From Hevea brasiliensis (lineage: Eukaryota; Streptophyta; Magnoliopsida; Malpighiales; Euphorbiaceae): a stretch of 64,000 bases of DNA. Positions 58,320 to 64,000 of the stretch are shown one piece after another. The notes beneath the pieces were generated by a model. It was not told the origin of the DNA and ran no database searches. It saw only the letters and a program-made list of their open reading frames with translations. Both the position numbers and the translations under genes were made by a program. The stretch is from NCBI RefSeq assembly GCF_030052815.1, contig NC_079509.1, forward strand, positions 47,900,313 through 47,964,312, given 5' to 3'. Each line of letters starts with the position of its first letter. Position 1 is the first letter of the stretch.

Positions 58320-59739
58320 ATCATACATTAATTATATGTTTGGATCTTATCATGGACCACATTAGTCATTTAACAAAAAGAGAGTAATTTTTTATTAGTC
58401 ACAAATGGTACAATTATAGTACCATATACCAATTGCTTTGTTGCATTGGAGGTGGTCTTGGTTTAATAACTTTATTTTTTTGCCATTTTAATTAATTAAA
58501 CAACAGTTGGAATTTTATTTTTTAATTCAAATTTTAATTCTTACATAATTATATTATATTAATAATAAAATTTTTCTTTTAAATTTAAATGTCATATGCT
58601 CCTATTAATTATAACTAGAATAAATTTCTAAATTAAATTACAACATTTTTTTGGAATAAAAACTTTTTGAATGACAATGCACTTTTCTATTTACTAGAGA
58701 TCTTCATTATAATCATTGGTATTAATGGTGAGTATTAGTTTGTCTACTTCAATTCAATTCCAAAAACTGAAAAATTGAATAAATCAAAATTTATAGTGAA
58801 TAAAATCAAATTAAGTTAAAAAAAAATAAATTGAATTAAATCGAATCCACTTGAGTTCATTCGGTTTAATTTATTAATTTGAACTTCATTTTTAATTTTT
58901 TTAGTTTATTTTGGACTCATTTCAGACTTAATTTCAGTTATTCCTAACTCTAATTTTAGACATAATAAAAATTAATTAGAAAAATAAATTATTTAATTCG
59001 ATTCTACTAATTTTTTTAAAAAAATAAACTAAATAGACTAAATTTTTTAAAATTAAAAATCAAAATAAACTGATTTATTAAAAAAAATTGAATCAAATTT
59101 ATGAATTATTAAATCGATTCAGTTAACTTTTTTCGATACAAATTGAATTATTATACCCATCACTAAACACTATAACATTTTGTGAATTGAAAATTGAAAA
59201 TTTATTTAATACATTAAATTAATTTTAAAAAAATATTTTAAATTGTATAATTTTTTATATATTAAAAAATACAAATTACATAATTTAAAAATATATCATA
59301 ATTAATTTATTTTTAAAATTAAAACTCTCATTAAAGAGAGAAAAATAAAACTCAGAAAACAAAACTCTCCACACAAGAGAGAAAACGGAACTTCCAAAAT
59401 AAAAATAAAAAGGGCACCACTATAAACTTCCCACAATTTGTCGTGCTCCTTTGTGGTGCTTTGTACTTTAATGACATTATTGAAAGGTACACTATCTATA
59501 AACAACATATATCATAAAATATTATTTTAAATTTAACAGATTAACTCATTCAGAACTAAGACATATGGGTATAAATTTAAAGTTAATCCCTAATATAAAC
59601 CCACTCTTATGAAGAATTTATCTGGTTGAATGAATATTATGTGAAATTACTTTTTATCTCCCTATAAATTTCCATTAATCCTTTTTTTCCTATAAATTTT
59701 CATTAATCTTTTTTAACAAAAATACAAGTTCTATTATAG
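58320..59739. other. AT-rich intergenic sequence, no gene seen
   Basis: About 1.4 kb of A/T-rich sequence with many short TTAATT and AAATTGAAT words, some in inverted pairs at 58760-59110. I see no coding frame, RNA gene or element end that I can support. Confidence 0.55.
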
Positions 59740-60395
59740 ATCTAATAGACATCAAGTCAAACTAGTTATATGATACCTTAGTAGTGTCCTAAGTCTGCAT
59801 TCAATCATTCTTTTCCATAGCTTCATCTTGTGATTCATTAGTTTAATGCCCTGATAATCTGTACAACTTTAAAAGTCTTCATTTGTTCTAAAAGATAGGA
59901 GCCAAAGTGTTCTTCCTCCGTTCATTTGGCATCTATATCTTGATTTTAATATGCCATTAAATGGTTTGGTTAGCAAAGATACTTTAACCTTCCCAAGGCA
60001 ATTCCATCTATAAAGATACCATCTGAACTGTAAGCTCTCCCTATCTTCATATTATTCATGGTCTCTTTTAACTCCAATAAATTTGATTCTAAGTGTAGTT
60101 AAAGTTCTTATATGTCAAAGGAACATTAAGGTTTATAAAATCATCATTATGGCTTTCATTGAATAACTGATCAAAGTAGCCATCCTTCTTTCTTTAATCT
60201 CAATGTCTCTTGATAAAACTTGTTGATCATCATCCTAATGCACTTGACTTGATTTAAACCTTTACCCCTCTTTTCCTTCATTCATGCGAGTTTGTACATC
60301 CTTTTCTCTTTCTCCTTCCCTAACTTTTGGTATAAATTAGTTAGAAATATACTGAGTCTTGGTTAACCACTTCTTTAATTTTTCTTCTTGCCAAA
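59740..60395 (-). pseudogene. LINE (RTE-type) reverse transcriptase fragment
   Basis: Read on the minus strand from 60395 down, pieces in several frames match the RT of plant RTE-type non-LTR elements: a KLNQVKCI-like word near 60250, LFNESHNDDF near 60150, PLTYKNFNYT near 60110, and at the low end CTDYQGIKL followed by LMNHKMKLWKRMIECRLR (about 59780-59860). The last two are the well-known block before the RT catalytic region. No catalytic YADD-type motif remains; the fragment stops soon after LRTLL. Non-LTR elements copy their RNA at a nicked target; this one is long dead. Confidence 0.8.
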
Positions 60396-60589
60396 TTATA
60401 ATATTTGATTATGAACAAATTGGTAAGAGAATGCTTATGTTATAAAAGAAATATATATATACTATAAGAAATGTTAAATTTAGCAGCAATGATTTTACTA
60501 CCAAATGTATAAAATTTGTTGTCATAAATCTATTGCATCAATATAATTTTAATATATTACTACTATATAAAATGTATTTTATATTATTT
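60396..60589. other. AT-rich spacer, possible transposon edge
   Basis: Contains ACTATAAGAAATGTTAAATT near 60460 followed by TTAGCAGCAATG, which recalls the start of a CACTA-type terminus. No matching opposite end was found, so this is only a resemblance. Confidence 0.25.
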
Positions 60590-60745
60590 TATAATAAAAA
60601 AAAAAAAAAAAAAAAAAAAAATAATAATTTATAATTAAAAAAAAAAAAAAAAATATAAAAAATAAAATTTAAATTATTTTTTTTTTTTTTTTTATTATTA
60701 TTATTTATATATATATATATTTTATTTTTATATTTTTTTTTTAAT
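60590..60745. repeat. A/T low-complexity palindromic tract
   Basis: A run of about 26 A, ATAATAATTTATAATT, a second A-run of about 17, then AAATTTAAATT, a T-run of about 18, ATTATTATTATT and (TA)n. The A-runs and T-runs with their AAT/ATT words could pair as one long hairpin. Assembly errors are likely in such a stretch. Confidence 0.85.
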
Positions 60746-61844
60746 AATTTTAACACTTGTTATGGTAGTCGTAAATGGTTTACTACAGGCTTGGATAATT
60801 TTAAAGTTTTAATCCGGATTGGACCTAAGTTTTGACGTTACACTGTACATCGAAGAAAAGACAACCTAGATTTTCTTTTTAAAAAAAGCAGAAATAAAAT
60901 TCTTAGTTATGTTTAGCATGCGAAGCACCGACTTTCAATAAAATAAAAAACATATTGATTTACTAGCATTTTTTTTATTATGTGCCTTGCCACAACATTT
61001 TCTTGCTATTTCATTAATTGGCTAAACCATTTTGATTTAATTATGTGTACTTATAGAGTCATTCACTGATAGTCCAATAAATGATATATCTCATAAATCA
61101 TTATGTCAGATTTTTAAATTCTGATATCTTTTACTTTTATGAAATTTTAAATATTAAAAAAAATTCTCAAAATTCATAAATTTTAAAAACAATTATAATA
61201 AATAAAATTATAAACTAATTTTACTATATCATATTAAATTTAAATTTCACTTTCAACCATATGATGGAACAAAAAAATATGTTGTAGCTCTCAAATTAAA
61301 ACACTATTCAACAATATGTGATAACAAATCACACATTATTTGATTTCACATCAAATTGTGGTCAATTGGGTGATTTATTTATTTAATTATTAAGAACACA
61401 ATCTAAATGGGTTTGATAAAGCTAAATGTACTGTTTTACTGATATCAATCTCATTTCCATCGTTTCAATTAAGGGGACCTACAAAAGAAACAAAGAATAG
61501 TCAGAAGCCTAGCAGGGAGATCTCTGGTGAGAACACTCCGACGCTCAAGTTAAAAAAGATAGTATTATAATAGAGATATAATAAAGAGAGGGAGAAGAGG
61601 TAGAGTAGAGAGAGAGAAACGGAGAAGAAGAAGGAACAAGAGAATAAAGGGAGAGGGTACGAGAGAAGGAACCTTTTTCTCTCATCTAACTCTATTTGTA
61701 AAAAAAAAAAAAAAATTGATAATAGTATATTTTAAAGAATATTCTTTAATAAGATATTTTTTTAATTAAATAAATATATATTCAATGTAATTTTTTTATA
61801 TTATATCGGGCTTGTTCATCTAACACAATCTAATGGGTATAAAT
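60746..61844. other. intergenic sequence with GA-rich tract, no gene seen
   Basis: No coding frame supported. At 61560-61675 the plus strand is nearly all purine (AGAGAGGGAGAAGAGG, GAGAGAGAAACGGAGAAG and similar), a polypurine tract of the type often found upstream of plant transcription starts, but also in repeat remnants. It is followed by CTTTTTCTCTCATC and a 15-base A-run. Confidence 0.55.
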
Positions 61845-62060
61845 AAATATGGATTTCATTGAATTAATAAGAACACCATGAAATGATGTGATTTGCATGG
61901 CAAAAGATGAGGAACCTCTCACTTGGTGGCAAACATATAATAGAATTAGAAATCTTCTATTTTGTTAGTTAAATATGTGATTAGTGGGAGCTGCCTCTGT
62001 GTCCGAGAGGATATAGTACAGCCAAAATAGGGTAGACTACAAAATTTTGGCATTCGTAAT
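61845..62060. repeat. diverged third copy of the duplication tail
   Basis: TGAATTAATAAGAACACC, ATGTGATTTGCATGG, CACTTGGTGGCAA, GTTAAATATGTGATTAGTGG, GAGAGGATATAG and TTTTGGCATTCGTAAT occur in the same order as related words at 47990-48220 and 57600-57830. The likeness is partial, much lower than between units 1 and 2, so this copy is older or evolves faster. Confidence 0.65.
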
Positions 62061-63000
62061 TTGATAATAATTAGGCTAAATTAATTATATGCTCCTTGCA
62101 CTTAGATTTTTCTTGATGAAAGCCACATGCACTGCCCATTTGACTAAGTAGAAAGAGTGCAATTTTTTATAATGGATACAAATAATGATTCCAATTGTCT
62201 TCTTCACATGGATCAAAATCTCTTGCATATATATATGGGACAGGAACTACTCCCTTTGCTTAATTATTTTAGTTATAATCATTGTCATTGTTTTATATAT
62301 ATAATGGTTTCCTTTTGTTTTCCTCTTGGTATAAGAGACCAAAGTGCTACCAATAATTTAGGGTGCTCATATTTAAAAAAAAATATATAATATTATTAGA
62401 ATTTTAAAAGTTGATCTCTTAAGCTATAATGTAGATACTTGTTAGAGATTTCAGAACCCAAATGCCTGAGAAAAATACTTCTAATAGAAATTATGAAAAA
62501 TTGTTCTCATAAATTTATATTATATTTAACTTAAAATTTTAAAATAGTTATGTATAGTTATGTCTTTCATTCGTTTCATCTGTTTCTAATATGAAAATTT
62601 TAATTCATTCACATTTACATTGTTTTTTCTAATAACTCAAAATTAACTACACTTTTATGTTGGGCTTACTAGGAATGCTCCCTCAAGAACGGATGCCTTT
62701 CTCTTAATTCAAGTAATTATGATGTTACAAAGAATTCAAATTACTCCATTAAACCCATCATGCATCAATCACACTATTGTCATTCACATAAGCATGCATC
62801 TCTAAGCATCACGCTACACCCATCATGTTTACAGAGAGTCTCTACTCCATTTGTTGGCTCTTCTTTAAGAGAGTAACTCAATGCTCTACTAGGCTTCTTT
62901 ATACCTAAAGTCACCACTTCACTGGCCTACCAAAAGCCTCCTTACTCTTCTACCTACATGTAAGGGTATCCTGAAAATCACCAACCACAATCTCTATACT
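62061..63000. other. intergenic sequence, left flank of the 93-bp array
   Basis: A 77-residue open frame at 62157-62390 has no recognisable features. At 62560-62640 a block (CTTTCATTCGTTTCATCTG, then TTTTAATTCATTCACATTTA) has a direct, imperfect copy at 63442-63525 on the other side of the array. CATCAT/CATGCA words recur at 62757-62830. Confidence 0.5.
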
Positions 63001-63372
63001 CATCTTACCAAACGATTGATAATATCACCTCGTGAGATCCAAGGGGTCCTAACGCCTAGGAAGAATCTTCTTACTAGACCTTACGTAAGATCACATCTTA
63101 CCAAACGATTGATAATATCACCTCGTGAGATCCAAGGGGTCCTAACGCCTAGGAAGAATCTTCTTACTAGACCTTACGTAAGATCACATCTTACCAAACG
63201 ATTGATAATATCACCTGGTGAGATCCAAGGAGTCCTAACGCCTAGGAAGAATCTTCTTACTAGACCTTACATAAGATCACATCTTACCAAACGATTGATA
63301 ATATCACCTCATGAGATCCAAGGAGTCCTAAAGCCTAGGAAGAATCTTCTTACTAGACCTTACGTAAGATCA
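63001..63372 (+). repeat. 93-bp tandem repeat, four copies
   Basis: Units start with CATCTTACCAAACGATTG at 63001, 63094, 63187 and 63280, each exactly 93 bp. The first two units are alike throughout; the third and fourth differ by a handful of bases. Each unit contains the palindrome CTTACGTAAG (changed to CTTACATAAG in unit three) and CCTAGG. As 93 is divisible by three, one frame stays open through all units (121 codons), but this follows from the repeat and is not evidence for a protein. Confidence 0.95.
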
Positions 63373-64000
63373 CACTCATGAACTTGACACTATATTCAAC
63401 CCAAAAACCTTAAAGCAGGAGGTTTATAAGTTCTTTATACTTATATATCTTTCACTTATTTCATCTCTTTCCAATGTGCAAATTCTAATTCACTTGTACT
63501 TACATTTTTTTCCCAACAATTTCCATTGATAAATTATTTTGAGAATTTATGGTAGTATATTAATTAGGACAATCAATAGTTATTTTAGAATACTTAAAAT
63601 TTTATTAACTTTTAAGAATTGACTCAATTAATAAGTGAAGCTATTTTAAGTTGAAATATTATAAATAAATAAATAAGTGTAATCGTTTTTTTGTTGCAAA
63701 TAGATTTAAATTTTTAATTAAATGAATATAAAAAATTATATTAAATTAGAATTGGTTTAGAGATTATAAATGAGATACTTTAAACAATTATTTCATTATT
63801 TAAGTATGGAATTTATAAATATATTTTTTGTATTAATTTAGAACATGTCCAATTTAGATCCTTTTATATCAATTCAATCGAATCACTCTCAATCAGAGCC
63901 ATTTGTATTAAAAGAAAAAATTCAAACAAGGTATTTTTATGTGTAATTTGAAATTTTTATATTTTGGATTGATCGTGGAAATTCAAACAAGAAAACAAGT
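63373..64000. other. AT-rich sequence to the window end, no gene seen
   Basis: Holds the right copy of the flanking direct repeat (63442-63525) and then plain AT-rich sequence. No coding frame, RNA or element end is supported. Confidence 0.55.

Noticed and set aside
62157..62390. 77-residue open frame as a host gene
   Set aside because: No domain, signal or homologous wording; frames of this length are expected by chance here.
63016..63381. 121-residue open frame as a real repeat protein gene
   Set aside because: The frame is open only because the 93-bp unit is a multiple of three; no start context, promoter or domain supports it.

Overview
The window looks like nuclear DNA of a plant, most likely a eudicot; a woody Euphorbiaceae such as rubber tree or cassava is only a guess from the style of the repeats. 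It is AT-rich and made almost entirely of LTR retrotransposons and their remains. I see no intact host gene, rRNA or tRNA gene. Every protein-coding stretch of any length is a retroelement gag or pol copy, and each carries stops, frameshifts or deletions.

Left part, 1-8852: a plus-strand Ty1/copia element (Copia-1, Tork/Angela-like). Its 5' LTR is cut by the window edge, the internal region is 1381-6742 and the 3' LTR is 6743-8852. The two LTRs differ at only about 15-20 sites over 1.38 kb, so it is young. It nevertheless lacks the protease and has frameshifts.

Centre, 8853-41805: a deep nest. A minus-strand Athila/Tat-like Ty3/gypsy element (remains 38592-41805) was entered by a minus-strand copia element of the Copia-1 family (LTR 9055-38591). 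That LTR was entered twice: by a minus-strand gypsy-type solo LTR (ends 9410 and 35296) and by an Athila/Tat-type solo LTR (37056-38485). The first solo LTR was entered by plus-strand chromovirus Gypsy-A (10380-32513). Gypsy-A's 3' LTR was entered, 32 bp from its start, by plus-strand chromovirus Gypsy-B (17334-29463). Target-site duplications support four of these junctions: TACAG for Gypsy-B, CCAAT/CCAAC for Gypsy-A, GCTCT/CCTCT for the large solo LTR and TTACA for the smaller one.

Right-centre, about 41806-57854: an old tandem duplication of a ~6.3 kb block. Each unit holds a heavily decayed copia element, a 344-359 bp TRIM inside it, a possible CACTA (En/Spm) fragment and a non-coding tail. 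The second unit alone carries a 3.16 kb minus-strand gypsy solo LTR (53284-56446); the first unit preserves the empty site.

Right part, 57848-64000: AT-rich sequence with a 472 bp fold-back (MITE-like) element, a decayed minus-strand RTE-type LINE reverse transcriptase, an A/T low-complexity hairpin, a GA-rich tract, a third, diverged copy of the duplicated tail, and four 93-bp tandem repeats at 63001-63372.

The biology is a layered record of transposition, solo-LTR formation and decay. The parts most worth a second look are the nest itself, the tandem-repeat leader and protease-less fusion of Copia-1, a precise GT...AG-bounded 74 bp interruption in the Gypsy-A integrase, conserved hairpins and repeated modules inside the gypsy LTRs, and the 93-bp satellite-like array.
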